Source of the DNA: Verrucomicrobiota bacterium
GTDB lineage: Bacteria; Verrucomicrobiota; Verrucomicrobiia; Verrucomicrobiales; DEV007
Direction of reading: 5' to 3'
DNA length: 64,000 nucleotides
NCBI GenBank assembly: GCA_020630975.1
Contig: JAHDID010000011.1
Coordinates: 1 to 64,000, forward strand
Numbering within the stretch: the first letter of the stretch is position 1; each line of letters starts with the position of its first letter. The notes beneath the pieces were generated by a model, which did not search any database, was not told the origin of the DNA, and worked only from the letters and a program-made list of their open reading frames with translations. A program made the translations under genes and the position numbers. Positions 8,501 to 18,423 of this stretch are shown in pieces.

Positions 8501-9529
8501 TCAACCTCCCACATCAATCACAGCCTTAATCACCCCAGTCTCAGGTCGAGTGAAAGTCTCAAACTCCTCCACCACTTGATCAAAACTGGTCCGATGCGTG
8601 ATCCATGGATTGGTGTCGATCTGCCCATCCTCGATCAATCCGATGATCCGAGTGAAATCAGCAGGCAGGGCGTTGCGAGAGCCTTTGATAGTCATCTCAG
8701 GGCGGTGCATCTGCGGATGCGGGTAGGCGATGGTCTCCGTCGTCACACCGAGGTAGAGCAGTTGTCCACTGTGCGCGACATAGCTGAGAGCCCCCGACAT
8801 GGAGTGCTGATTCCCCGTAGCATCAGCGACGATCGCGTAGCGATCGCCTCCGGTGATCTGATGGACCCGCTGCAGGTCGCTCTCAGGATCGACTGACAAA
8901 ATCGTGTGATCGATACCATAGGTCTCTCGACAAAACTCCAACCGCGACTCGACTCGATCCATGACGGTGATCTCCGCCCCTGCGAGTCGAGTAAACTCCA
9001 GCATCGCCATACCGATCGGCCCTGCACCGATGATCAGGACATGATCCCCAGCCTGAGGCGCTACTCGAGCCGTACCATGACAGCCGATCGCCAATGTCTC
9101 TACCAAAGCTAGCTGCTCGTAGCTGAGCGAGGCCGATGGGTGTAGCTTCTCCGCTGGTATCAAAAACTCTTCGCACAAGCCGCCATCGCACATCACACCG
9201 ATCACCTGCAGTTTCTCACAGCAATTACTCAAACCACGCCGGCAGGGATAGCACTCGCCACAATTCAGGTAGGGCTCGACACTGCAGCGATCGCTAGGTT
9301 TCACACGGTCGACTCCATCGCCGACGGCTACCACTTCCACCCCCAACTCATGCCCCGGGATGCGTGGGTAGTCGAAAAAAGGGAACTTCCCGAGATAGCT
9401 GCTGACATCCGTCCCGCAGATACCCATGCAGTGAGTGCGCACCAGTACCTGCCCGGGTGCTGGTGAGCCTGGGTGCTCGATGTCGATCTGCTCCAACTGA
9501 TGAGGCTTAGCAATGGTGATGGCGCGCAT
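8501..9529 (-). CDS. Zinc-dependent sugar-acid dehydrogenase, L-galactonate 5-dehydrogenase (LgoD)-like
   Basis: A 342-residue medium-chain dehydrogenase. It has the catalytic-zinc motif GICGTD, the GHE motif, a structural-zinc cluster CGECYPCRRGLSNCC and the Rossmann loop GAGPIG. By memory of the family, segments such as DATGNQHSM and GSRNALPADF closely resemble E. coli LgoD/YjjN, which oxidises L-galactonate to D-tagaturonate with NAD. It is divergent from a tagaturonate-epimerase-like gene with only 54 bases between starts, so a joint role in hexuronate/aldonate breakdown is likely. The substrate could also be L-gulonate or another aldonate. Confidence 0.8.
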   Translation of the reverse strand: MRAITIAKPHQLEQIDIEHPGSPAPGQVLVRTHCMGICGTDVSSYLGKFPFFDYPRIPGHELGVEVVAVGDGVDRVKPSDRCSVEPYLNCGECYPCRRGLSNCCEKLQVIGVMCDGGLCEEFLIPAEKLHPSASLSYEQLALVETLAIGCHGTARVAPQAGDHVLIIGAGPIGMAMLEFTRLAGAEITVMDRVESRLEFCRETYGIDHTILSVDPESDLQRVHQITGGDRYAIVADATGNQHSMSGALSYVAHSGQLLYLGVTTETIAYPHPQMHRPEMTIKGSRNALPADFTRIIGLIEDGQIDTNPWITHRTSFDQVVEEFETFTRPETGVIKAVIDVGG

Positions 9530-9583
9530 AGTGGTACTACATTGGACCTTGCGCGGCTAGCCGACAGACAAAAAGGTAGCGCT

Positions 9584-10852
<1,269 letters not shown>

Positions 10853-10911
10853 CCCGATCGCGAGGAGTCGTCAGCTTGCCAAAGATCTGATCTTCTGCTC
10901 GTAGTAGAGGT

Positions 10912-11796
10912 ATGATCGGCAGGCTTCTTTCTCTACTACTCGTCACCACGCTCACCGCCACGATGACTCAGTCAGCCGAGCCCATCCCGCTGTGGCCAGA
11001 GGGTGCCGTGCCCGGCGAAGCCGACCTCGAACTACCGGCACAGAAAATCGAACTCAAAGGCAACTACCAGATCGAGATCATGTCACATGTCTCGGTGCCT
11101 ACCCTCACCTGGTACCCCGCCCCAAAAGATAATAACACAGGCGCCACCGTAGTGGTCTGCCCCGGTGGTGGCTACAATATCCTGGCCTACTCTCACGAGG
11201 GAAAAGATGTCTGCACCTGGCTCAATAGTATCGGCGTGAATGCCGCCTTGCTGAAGTACCGCATCCCCCGCCGCGACGGTCTGGAGAAACACCACGCCCC
11301 TCTGCAGGATGCCCAGCGCGCGATCAGCATGGTCCGCTCGCGTGCCGACCAGTGGCAGATCGATCCTGAGCGCGTCGGTATACTCGGCTTTTCCGCAGGT
11401 GGGCATCTATCCACCATGGCCCTCACCTCCGATGGTTCGCGCACCTATCCTACCGATCCCGCGATCGATTCCGTCAGCTGTGTGCCAGACTTTGGCATCC
11501 TCATCTATCCCGCTTACCTTCAGTCAGATGACGATATCGATGCCCTTTCAACAGAAATAAAAGTCGATGCTAATACCCCTCCTGCCTTCGTGGTCGTCGC
11601 ACATGGCGATCGCAAGTGGGTCGAGGGTGCCGCTCTATTTTATCTCGCCATGCGCAGGCACGACCGATCATGCGAGCTGCACATCTTCGCCAAAGGCGGT
11701 CACGGCTTTGGTCTGGAGAATACCGAGGAAGTCATCAAGAGCTGGCCACAGCAAGCTGGCACCTGGATGGAGACCATGGGGTTTCTGAAAGATTAG
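10912..11796 (+). CDS. Secreted alpha/beta hydrolase, acetyl-xylan-esterase/BD-FAE-like
   Basis: 294 residues with a signal peptide ending near TQSAEP. The fold is alpha/beta hydrolase of the esterase/lipase type. It has an oxyanion segment CPGGGYNILAYSHEG, nucleophile elbow GFSAGG, and a C-terminal KGGHGFGL carrying the catalytic His. A charge-relay Asp is expected near VVVAHGDRKW. Relatives deacylate hemicellulose or other acylated carbohydrates in the periplasm or outside. AGAGGT precedes ATG 10912. It follows uxaE by 59 bases and probably belongs to the same carbohydrate-use neighbourhood. Confidence 0.85.
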   Translation: MIGRLLSLLLVTTLTATMTQSAEPIPLWPEGAVPGEADLELPAQKIELKGNYQIEIMSHVSVPTLTWYPAPKDNNTGATVVVCPGGGYNILAYSHEGKDVCTWLNSIGVNAALLKYRIPRRDGLEKHHAPLQDAQRAISMVRSRADQWQIDPERVGILGFSAGGHLSTMALTSDGSRTYPTDPAIDSVSCVPDFGILIYPAYLQSDDDIDALSTEIKVDANTPPAFVVVAHGDRKWVEGAALFYLAMRRHDRSCELHIFAKGGHGFGLENTEEVIKSWPQQAGTWMETMGFLKD

Positions 11797-11845
11797 TAAT
11801 TCTCGCAAAAATTGCCGAGAAATTTAACTAATCTTAACCTTTCAC

Positions 11846-11875
11846 TTGCCAGGGTACTTGGGGTCAGGGTATAGT
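11846..11875 (+). promoter_or_regulatory. Candidate sigma-70 promoter of the dcw cluster
   Basis: TTGCCA (11846-11851) and TATAGT (11870-11875) are separated by 18 bases, near-consensus for a vegetative promoter. It would give a leader of about 80 bases to ATG 11963, or about 240 to ATG 12122 of rsmH. No mraZ gene, the usual first gene and regulator of this cluster, is found between it and rsmH. Confidence 0.45.
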
Positions 11876-11962
11876 ACCTCTCGCCATCTGCTGATAATTA
11901 TAGTCAGCTCAATCAGGGTGGTGTTCCTCTTCCATTTTTACCCCCGATTGACTTAATTTTTT

Positions 11963-13042
11963 ATGATTATCTCCATCAAACCATGGCTCGAGAACGCTGA
12001 AGCTGGTCAGCGCGATTCTGACCGCGAGGGTCTAGCATTGTCGAGTGATGCCGAGATGGAGGAACTCCTGAAGGAAGGTGATCGCCTTGGCGATCTCATT
12101 TGTTTCGACTCCTACAATCGCATGGATTTTTACCACGAGCCCGTCCTAGCCAAAGAAGTGCTCGATGCGCTACAGCCAGCCGAAGGTAAACAATTCTACG
12201 ACGGCACGCTGGGAGGGGGAGGCCACACTGGACTGCTCCTCGCTAATGGCGCACACGTCATCGGCAGCGATCAGGACCAGGAGGCCATCGAGTATGTGTC
12301 CAACAAACTAGCTCGCTACGAGGACCGCTTCCTCCCACTGCACGGCAATTTCTGCGAAATGGATCGACTGCTCAGCGAGGTCGGCATCGATCAGGTAGAT
12401 GGTGTGCTCCTCGATCTCGGCGTCTCATCCCACCAGCTAGATGAGGCAGGTCGCGGCTTCTCCTTCATGAAAGATGGTCCGCTCGACATGCGCATGGACC
12501 AAAATAGCGACGGCCCCACCGCAGCCGATCTAGTCAATACCGCCTCTCTCGATGAGCTGATCAATATCTTCCGAGAATACGGCGAAGAACGCTCTGCCGT
12601 AAAAATAGCCAAAGCCATCGTAGCCGAACGCGAAAACAAACCATTCGAGCGCACCTCCGAACTGGCCAACCTGATCGAAAAAACCGTCCACAAAACCGGC
12701 AAGAAGCACCCCGCTACCAAAGTCTTTCAAGCCCTGCGCATCGCTGTGAACAATGAGCTAGGAGTCCTAGAGGAAGTCCTCGAAAAAGCCCTAAAAATGC
12801 TCGGCCCAGGCGGTGTGCTAGCCGTCATCACTTTCCACTCACTGGAGGACCGTATGGTAAAACAGTTCATGCGCAGCCGCAGTGAAAAATATGTCGATCG
12901 CCCTGAGTGGCCAGAACCTCGCCCCAACCCCGACTACGAGGTCGACCTGCCATTCCGCAAACCTGTCGGCCCCACCGACGACGAAGTCGACGCCAACGTC
13001 CGATCCCGCAGCGCCAAACTGAGAGTCGCTACTAAGGTATAA
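11963..13042 (+). CDS. rsmH: 16S rRNA (cytosine(1402)-N(4))-methyltransferase RsmH
   Basis: RsmH (MraW) methylates C1402 in the decoding centre of 16S rRNA using SAM. The canonical N-terminus is MDFYHEPVLAKEVLDAL at ATG 12122, giving 306 residues, the normal size. The SAM motif DGTLGGGGHTGLLL follows, then LLDLGVSSHQLDE and ITFHSLEDRMVKQF. The frame is open further upstream to ATG 11963, adding 53 acidic residues; it may be used or may be an upstream leader. The gene heads a short dcw cluster, with ftsL-like and ftsI genes next. Confidence 0.93.
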   Translation: MIISIKPWLENAEAGQRDSDREGLALSSDAEMEELLKEGDRLGDLICFDSYNRMDFYHEPVLAKEVLDALQPAEGKQFYDGTLGGGGHTGLLLANGAHVIGSDQDQEAIEYVSNKLARYEDRFLPLHGNFCEMDRLLSEVGIDQVDGVLLDLGVSSHQLDEAGRGFSFMKDGPLDMRMDQNSDGPTAADLVNTASLDELINIFREYGEERSAVKIAKAIVAERENKPFERTSELANLIEKTVHKTGKKHPATKVFQALRIAVNNELGVLEEVLEKALKMLGPGGVLAVITFHSLEDRMVKQFMRSRSEKYVDRPEWPEPRPNPDYEVDLPFRKPVGPTDDEVDANVRSRSAKLRVATKV

Positions 13043-13090
13043 ACCGGACAACGACAAAGAAAAGCCCCCACTCTCTTTTCGAAATCCAGA

Positions 13091-13402
13091 ATGCCTCTCC
13101 GCAGCCGCTACCGCAATCCAATCAAAACCGGGCTCATCGCTCGCCTCGTCATCTACTGCATACTGACAGGCGCACTGGGCGGGGGCTTCGTCTGGGTGCG
13201 CAATGAGCAGGTCAAGACTGGCGACCAAATCCGCCAACTGGAGAATGAACTGGCCGACCTCGAGTCGCAGGCGCAACTCTGGCAGATACGAGTGGCCAGC
13301 GCCAAAGACCGAGTGGAGCTAGCCAAACGTCTGAAGTGGAGCGGCAGCGATCTGCAGCCCATCGACCCGCAGCGAGTGCTACAGCTAGCCCGCACCGAAT
13401 AA
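13091..13402 (+). CDS. FtsL-like cell-division protein
   Basis: 103 residues, bitopic: a short basic N-terminus, one membrane helix (LVIYCILTGALGGGFVWV) and then a periplasmic coiled coil (QIRQLENELADLESQAQLW). That architecture, and its position between rsmH and the class B penicillin-binding protein, match FtsL, which bridges FtsB/FtsQ and FtsI/FtsW in the divisome. FtsL sequences are poorly conserved, so the call rests on topology and position. Confidence 0.7.
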   Translation: MPLRSRYRNPIKTGLIARLVIYCILTGALGGGFVWVRNEQVKTGDQIRQLENELADLESQAQLWQIRVASAKDRVELAKRLKWSGSDLQPIDPQRVLQLARTE

Positions 13403-13420
13403 CTATTTCTTTTCTCACCA

Positions 13421-15259
13421 GTGGATAGAGGCATACAAAAACGAGTGATCGGAGCAGGCTTATTTCTAGGTCTGCTTCTCAGCGTACTCGCCATCCGCCT
13501 GATCACCCTGCAGATCTTCGACAGCGACGAGCTGGCAAAACGCGCTCGCGCCCACTACGAGCACGAGCAGCCACTAGAGGCCAGACGCGGCAGGATATAC
13601 GATCGCCACGGCGAGCTACTCGCCTGCGATCAGGTCATCTACACGCTCGTCGCCGACTGCCGCCATCTGCGCGACCCTGGCCTAGCCAGCATAGGTCTGG
13701 CAAAGAAAGAGAACGCCGGTCCCAGACACCTGCGCAATACTTATCAAAACGGCGAGCTTCAAGAGCGCTATCTCGACTACGTCGTCGAGGTCCTATCTAA
13801 AGCCAGCCAACTCTCCCCAGACAAGCTTTCCGCCAAACTCCGCAGCAAAGAAAAAGGCGAGCTGGTACTCGCCCGTCACATCGAGGCCGACTATCGCCGC
13901 CAGCTAGAGGAGATCCTAGATAGCCACGCCATCGGTGGTATCTATCTGCGCAAAAGTCATCAGCGTATCTACCCCAGCCCCAGCTCGCTCACCCAGGTGC
14001 TCGGCTACGTCTCATCCGAGCACGAGGGCAAAGCCGGTGTGGAGAAAGTCTTCGACCAAGCGATGCGCGGCATCGATGGGCTCAAAGTCTGCGAGCGCGA
14101 TCGCCAGCGCCGCGAGATACTAGCCTACCGAAAATCAAAAATCGATCCCGTGCCTGGTCGAGATGTCCACCTGACCATCGACATGGCTCTGCAGAGCGAG
14201 ATCGAGCTGCAGCTCGATAGCCTCATGGCTACCTACCAGCCAGAAAAGATCTCCACCATCTGGCTGCGCCCACAGACCGGAGAGGTACTGGCCATGGCCA
14301 GCCGCCCCCACTTCGATCTAGAGACCCGGGTCGGCACCCGCAGGAATATCGCCGTGACCGATCTCTACGAGCCCGGCTCCACCTTCAAAGTCGTCGCCTT
14401 TGGCGCCGCGCTAGACCGCGGCATCATCAGCAGAGACACCCTCATCGATTGCCACTACGGGGCCTATGATGCCGAGGGCTTCGCCATGAAAGACCACGCC
14501 CCCTACGGTGAGCTCACCGCCGAGATGGTGCTGGCCAAATCCTCCAACATCGGCACCTACCTCGCTGTGAAACCTCTCGGCGAGCAGGTCTTTCACCGCT
14601 ACATGTCCCTTTTTGGTTTTGGTAAAAAATCCGGCATCGCGCTGACTGCCGAAAGCGCTGGCGCGATTTACCCGGTCAATCAGTGGAATCAGACCTCCTT
14701 TTCCTCCAAAGCCATCGGCTACGAGGTCATGGTCACTCCGCTACAGATGGCTGCCGCCTGCGCCGTAGTCGCCAATGGGGGCATCTACCGCTCCCCCGTG
14801 CTCATCCAAGGCCTATCCGATGGCGACAACGCACCACTCGAACCCGTCGCCCGCAGCTCGACCCGCCGCGTGATCAGTCAGCATGCCGCCAAAGAGCTAA
14901 CCGAGTACCTAGTGACCGCCGCCCGCGATGGCACAGGTCGCCGCGCCGCCATCCCTGGCTACACCGTAGCCGGTAAGACCGGTACAGCCCGAAAGCACGT
15001 CGAAAACGTCGGCTACGTCGAGGGCCGCTACGTCGTCTCCTACATGGGCTTTCTCCCCGCCCACGATCCCCAGCTAGTCGGCTTGATCGTCATCGACGAT
15101 CCCCAGTCCAAAGACAAAAATCTCTACGGCGGCACCATCGCCGCCCCAGCCTTCCGCTCCATTGCCGAAGAGGCCGTAAAGATCCTGCGTATCGAGCCTG
15201 ATCAGGCCGAAAAGCTCACCGCCATCTCCGCGGCTGACAAAGTCGCTGCGGTACGCTAA
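13421..15259 (+). CDS. ftsI: Class B penicillin-binding protein, septal transpeptidase FtsI (PBP3)
   Basis: 612 residues from GTG 13421. One N-terminal membrane helix (GLFLGLLLSVLAIRLITL) is followed by a pedestal domain (ARRGRIYDRHGELLA) and the transpeptidase domain. The active-site motifs are S320-T-F-K323, S373-S-N375 and K519-T-G521. It cross-links septal peptidoglycan with FtsW. There is no PASTA domain. No good Shine-Dalgarno is visible before the GTG, only 18 bases from the ftsL-like stop, so translational coupling is likely. The frame ends 11 bases before a lipoprotein gene. Confidence 0.95.
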   Translation: MDRGIQKRVIGAGLFLGLLLSVLAIRLITLQIFDSDELAKRARAHYEHEQPLEARRGRIYDRHGELLACDQVIYTLVADCRHLRDPGLASIGLAKKENAGPRHLRNTYQNGELQERYLDYVVEVLSKASQLSPDKLSAKLRSKEKGELVLARHIEADYRRQLEEILDSHAIGGIYLRKSHQRIYPSPSSLTQVLGYVSSEHEGKAGVEKVFDQAMRGIDGLKVCERDRQRREILAYRKSKIDPVPGRDVHLTIDMALQSEIELQLDSLMATYQPEKISTIWLRPQTGEVLAMASRPHFDLETRVGTRRNIAVTDLYEPGSTFKVVAFGAALDRGIISRDTLIDCHYGAYDAEGFAMKDHAPYGELTAEMVLAKSSNIGTYLAVKPLGEQVFHRYMSLFGFGKKSGIALTAESAGAIYPVNQWNQTSFSSKAIGYEVMVTPLQMAAACAVVANGGIYRSPVLIQGLSDGDNAPLEPVARSSTRRVISQHAAKELTEYLVTAARDGTGRRAAIPGYTVAGKTGTARKHVENVGYVEGRYVVSYMGFLPAHDPQLVGLIVIDDPQSKDKNLYGGTIAAPAFRSIAEEAVKILRIEPDQAEKLTAISAADKVAAVR

Positions 15260-15270
15260 AAAAGTGGTCA

Positions 15271-15759
15271 ATGATCAGACTACATTCCGCCCTCGTCTGC
15301 CTACTCGGCATCAGTCTACTCGCCTCCTGCAACGATGGCTTCCGAGACGAATTCACTGTAGAAGACCTGATGCGGGCCAACGACGTCAACGACTTCATGA
15401 TCAGGCTACCAAAAGATCTCAAGCCCACCGACTCTGTCGGGCTCGAATTATTTAACAAAAACGGCGTAGTCGACTCCTCCTTCGTGTACACCAACTTGGA
15501 GCCTAGCGAACTGATAAAAGTATTCATCACTAAAGAAGTCGAAGACTATCGATACTCGATCGTCCGAGCCAAATCAGCGATATCCTCCGTCTATCTAGAC
15601 GAAAAAGGTGCCACCTTGCGAATGTGGGAAGGCAATAGCTTCAGCGAGATCATCCCTACTGGAGAGGCCTTTGCGGTATTCTCCGCAGATGGCACCTCAT
15701 CGCTACCCCACCCGAGCGGCGACGATATTGCACTGAGAGTAGCAGTGAAACTCCCGTAG
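15271..15759 (+). CDS. Hypothetical lipoprotein inserted between ftsI and murE
   Basis: 162 residues with a clear lipoprotein signal (LLGISLLASC; Cys at about residue 21). The mature part is a small beta-rich domain (RLPKDLKPTDSVGLELF ... IPTGEAFAVFSADG) without catalytic motifs I can name. It lies 11 bases after ftsI, so it is probably co-transcribed with the division genes. Its role is unknown, but its place suggests something in the cell envelope. The stop codon falls inside the left arm of a REP hairpin. Confidence 0.7.
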   Translation: MIRLHSALVCLLGISLLASCNDGFRDEFTVEDLMRANDVNDFMIRLPKDLKPTDSVGLELFNKNGVVDSSFVYTNLEPSELIKVFITKEVEDYRYSIVRAKSAISSVYLDEKGATLRMWEGNSFSEIIPTGEAFAVFSADGTSSLPHPSGDDIALRVAVKLP

Positions 15760-15842
15760 AGGTGGCTTTCCAGCCGCCTCATCAAGCTGAGCCAAAAACT
15801 CCAGCGCAACAACCCTGAGGCGGCTGGAAAGCCGCCTCTACG
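15755..15842. repeat. REP/BIME-like double hairpin (family A)
   Basis: Arms at 15755-15781 and 15816-15842 are 27-base inverted copies with one mismatch, separated by 34 bases. The right arm is itself a near-perfect hairpin: GAGGCGGCT, loop GGAA, AGCCGCCTC. The left arm carries the T in GGTGGC. This is the layout of a bacterial interspersed mosaic element: two REPs in opposite orientation. It covers the lipoprotein stop codon and sits before murE; it may also act as a transcription or mRNA-stability element. Confidence 0.75.
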
Positions 15843-15928
15843 ATCATCGCAACTCTATCGCTCCATGTTAGTAGACTCCGCCATCATTGGCATTATCTTA
15901 CCGGTCTCACACTCGCTCACTCACTCCT

Positions 15929-17428
15929 ATGACTCTTGCCGACCTTATTGCTTCGATCCATGTCCAATCCGTAACTGGCTCCCTCGATATCGAGGTCGAT
16001 CAGGTGATTTTTGACTCACGCCAGGCTCGCGAGGGCTCGGTGTTTTGCGCTCTGCCGGGCGTGCAGGCCGATGGCAATGAGTTCGTGGCCTCGGCCGTGG
16101 AGCAAGGTGCCTCGGCTGTGATCTCTCAGGAGGCTTTTCCCGCCGACTCTGACGTCACCTGGATTCAGGTGAAAAACGCTCGCGAGGCGATGGGCCTAGC
16201 TGCCGCCAACCTGCACGGTCGCCCGGCGCTAGAGATGCCTGCGATCGGGGTGACCGGTACCAATGGCAAAACCACCACAGCCCTGCTCATCCACCACCTC
16301 ATGCAGTGCAGCCTACGCCGCGCTGGCATGATCGGTACGATCCACTACGTGCTCGGCGAGCGCACCGAGCCTGCCCCACACACCACACCAGAGTCGCCAG
16401 AGCTGCAGCGTATGCTCCGTGAGATGCGCGATGAAGACTGCCGTGGCGTGGTGATGGAGGTCTCCTCGCACGGCCTGTCGCAGCACCGCACCACCGGCAC
16501 TCACTTCGATGTGGGCATCTTTACCAATCTGAGCCAGGACCATCTCGACTACCACGGCACGATGGAGAACTACTTTCTGGCCAAAAAGCTGCTGCTAGAC
16601 CGCATGGAGAGCGATCCCAAGAAAGAGGGCGTCATGGTCATCAATCGCGACGATGCCTATGGCGACCGTCTGATGAAATCCATCGGCATCGAGCGCACCC
16701 AGCTGGTCAGCTACGGTCAGTCGGCCAATTGCGACTTCCGCGCTTCGAATATCTCCAGCCACTTCGATGGCACCCAATTCACCCTAGAAATGAAAGGCCG
16801 CAAGTGCCTGGTGAAGACGCCTCTGATCGGTCTGTTCAACGTGTACAACACGCTAGCCGCTCTCGCCGCAGCCAAGGGCATTGATCTAAACATGCGCGAA
16901 GCCATCAAAAACATGGAGACCTGCCCACAGGTCCCAGGCCGCCTCGAGGCTGTCGATGATGGCCGCCAGCTCAACTACCGCGTCTATGTGGACTACGCCC
17001 ACACTCCAGACGCGCTGAAGAATGCGGTCGAGACACTCCGCGAACTCAAGCCCAACCGCCTGATCACCGTATTTGGCTGTGGTGGCGATCGCGACGCGAC
17101 CAAGCGCGCCCCCATGGCCGCCGCCGCCGAGGCTGGCAGCGACCTCTGCATCCTCACTTCCGACAATCCTCGCACTGAGGACCCAGAACAGATCCTAGCT
17201 GATGCCCAAAAAGGCTTCACCAAGAGCGCGCACGAAGTCATCGCTGACCGCCGCGATGCGATCCGCCGCGCCATCAACCTGGCCGACTCTCGCGACATCG
17301 TGCTGATCGCTGGCAAAGGCCACGAGACCTACCAAGAAATCGATGGCGTCCGCCACGACTTCGACGATCGCCAAGAGGCGAGAAATGCCATCGCCTCTAA
17401 GTCGGAATCGTTCCCGAAAGATAACTAA
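15929..17428 (+). CDS. murE: UDP-MurNAc-L-Ala-D-Glu:meso-diaminopimelate ligase MurE
   Basis: Adds the third residue to the peptidoglycan stem peptide, using ATP. From ATG 15929 it has 499 residues (a longer frame starts at TTG 15887 but its N-terminus is not family-like). It has the ATP loop GVTGTNGKTTT with Lys 114, the carbamylated-Lys region near YFLAKKLLLDRM, and D412-N-P-R415, the motif that selects meso-diaminopimelate. The cell wall is therefore expected to be of the DAP type. It follows the REP element at 15755-15842 rather than directly following ftsI. Confidence 0.95.
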   Translation: MTLADLIASIHVQSVTGSLDIEVDQVIFDSRQAREGSVFCALPGVQADGNEFVASAVEQGASAVISQEAFPADSDVTWIQVKNAREAMGLAAANLHGRPALEMPAIGVTGTNGKTTTALLIHHLMQCSLRRAGMIGTIHYVLGERTEPAPHTTPESPELQRMLREMRDEDCRGVVMEVSSHGLSQHRTTGTHFDVGIFTNLSQDHLDYHGTMENYFLAKKLLLDRMESDPKKEGVMVINRDDAYGDRLMKSIGIERTQLVSYGQSANCDFRASNISSHFDGTQFTLEMKGRKCLVKTPLIGLFNVYNTLAALAAAKGIDLNMREAIKNMETCPQVPGRLEAVDDGRQLNYRVYVDYAHTPDALKNAVETLRELKPNRLITVFGCGGDRDATKRAPMAAAAEAGSDLCILTSDNPRTEDPEQILADAQKGFTKSAHEVIADRRDAIRRAINLADSRDIVLIAGKGHETYQEIDGVRHDFDDRQEARNAIASKSESFPKDN

Positions 17429-17434
17429 GCGCCC

Positions 17435-17623
17435 ATGTGGATAATCGAGTTCATTATCGACAGCTTTTTCTGCCTGACCGAGTGGAGATTCCACATCCGC
17501 TTCTGGCCATGCGTGGCACTAGCCTTCCTGCTAGCCACTTCGATCCCCCACGAGCCGACAAATCTGATCGCCGCGGGAGCCGCAGTGATTACGGGATTTG
17601 TCTGGGGGATGCGGGCTAAGTGA
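17435..17623 (+). CDS. Small hydrophobic membrane protein after murE
   Basis: 62 residues with two likely membrane segments (FWPCVALAFLLATSI and LIAAGAAVITGFVWGM) and a basic C-terminus MRAK. It starts 6 bases after the murE stop, so it is probably translated as the last gene of the cluster. I do not recognise the family. The usual next genes, murF and mraY, do not follow; a decayed transposase and REP hairpins do. Confidence 0.5.
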   Translation: MWIIEFIIDSFFCLTEWRFHIRFWPCVALAFLLATSIPHEPTNLIAAGAAVITGFVWGMRAK

Positions 17624-18288
17624 AATCCGCAGGCGCTAGGCCGCCCCCAGGACCGCCGACGTCCTCGTCGGCCATCAACCCAAGCCGCCCACTAGACCAC
17701 CGCCACTCCTCTGGCCCCTGGCATAGCCCCGCTTTCACAGGGTTATTATGAATATAAGCAACGACAGCCGAATAATGCTTTTCATTACGTACATAGCGAT
17801 CCCAGTAGTCCCGCATCCAGACTCGATAAGCGCCTGGTATTCCTAGCCCCAAATCATCATTCCGGGCCAACATCCATCGAGCGGTAAAGGATTTCCAAGC
17901 TTGAATGATCTTATGCTGCTCTTGCAGCGGATCTACCAGTACATGCACATGGCTCGGCATGATGCACTAGGCACGGAGGAAGTACTTCGATCCATGGAAG
18001 TACAACAAAGCATTCTCCATATACTCTGCGACCAGCGGGTGCTCTAGAGCACAGCACCCATACCCCGAGTCTAGTAGCTGCTCGATACGACGACGGCTTT
18101 CTAATGCTCGTTCATCATCGGGTAAATCGTCTAAGTCGCTTTCTAAGCTTTGCAGAACTTTTGTAGGGACGCTGTCAGCTAGACGGAAGGTAACCGATTG
18201 GTAGAGACCTATCTTATCTCGATGGGGAAGGTAGCCTCTGCTATACCACTCTTTGGTTTTTGGTTGTTCGTGCCGTGTGATTACTCAT
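17616..18288 (-). pseudogene. REP-associated tyrosine transposase (RAYT, Y1/HUH family), broken by a stop codon and a frameshift
   Basis: Reading the minus strand gives a RAYT: EWYSRGYLPHRD near the start, then HUH motif HVHV at about 17945-17955, then the Tyr-helix segment YSAVVAYIHNNPVKAGL and EWRWSS. The frame is interrupted by TAG at 17967-17969, where relatives usually have Trp (RAWxIMPxHVHVL). The only nearby ATG (18288) is in a different frame from YSRGYLPH, so there is also a 1-base shift near the N-terminus. The last 15 or so codons run into a REP hairpin. RAYTs move or spread REP elements as single-stranded DNA; this copy looks inactive. Confidence 0.85.
17655..17672. repeat. REP hairpin (family B) at the 3' end of the RAYT pseudogene
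   Basis: GCCGACG, loop TCCT, CGTCGGC: a 7-bp stem with a 4-nt loop. The same 18-base sequence occurs at 18340-18357 on the other side of the RAYT, and an inverted variant lies at 18386-18403. On the minus strand this copy is read as part of the RAYT reading frame (ADEDVGGPGGG). Confidence 0.75.
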
Positions 18289-18330
18289 AATTACACACGT
18301 GTTCTTATGTGCAATTTATTTTACCCTCCC

Positions 18331-18415
18331 CCCGGGAGCGCCGACGTCCTCGTCGGCAGCAAAGCATAGAGCACTCAGCCTGATAGCCGACGGGGACGTC
18401 GGCGGTCCCGGGCGC
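18331..18415. repeat. REP pair (BIME, family B) upstream of the RAYT pseudogene
   Basis: Two inverted copies: GCCGACGTCCTCGTCGGC at 18340-18357 and GCCGACGGGGACGTCGGC at 18386-18403. They are bordered by CCCGGGAGC and GGTCCCGGG, so the whole unit can also fold as one long hairpin. With the copy at 17655 it flanks the RAYT remnant, the classic REPtron arrangement. The right end lies 9 bases from the stop of the Sel1-repeat gene and may help end its transcript. Confidence 0.75.
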
Positions 18416-18423
18416 CGCCACGG

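Noticed and set aside
17437-17619. 60-residue frame overlapping the small membrane protein after murE
   Set aside because: Its translation is Arg/Ser-rich without a hydrophobic pattern; the 17435 frame has two membrane-type segments.
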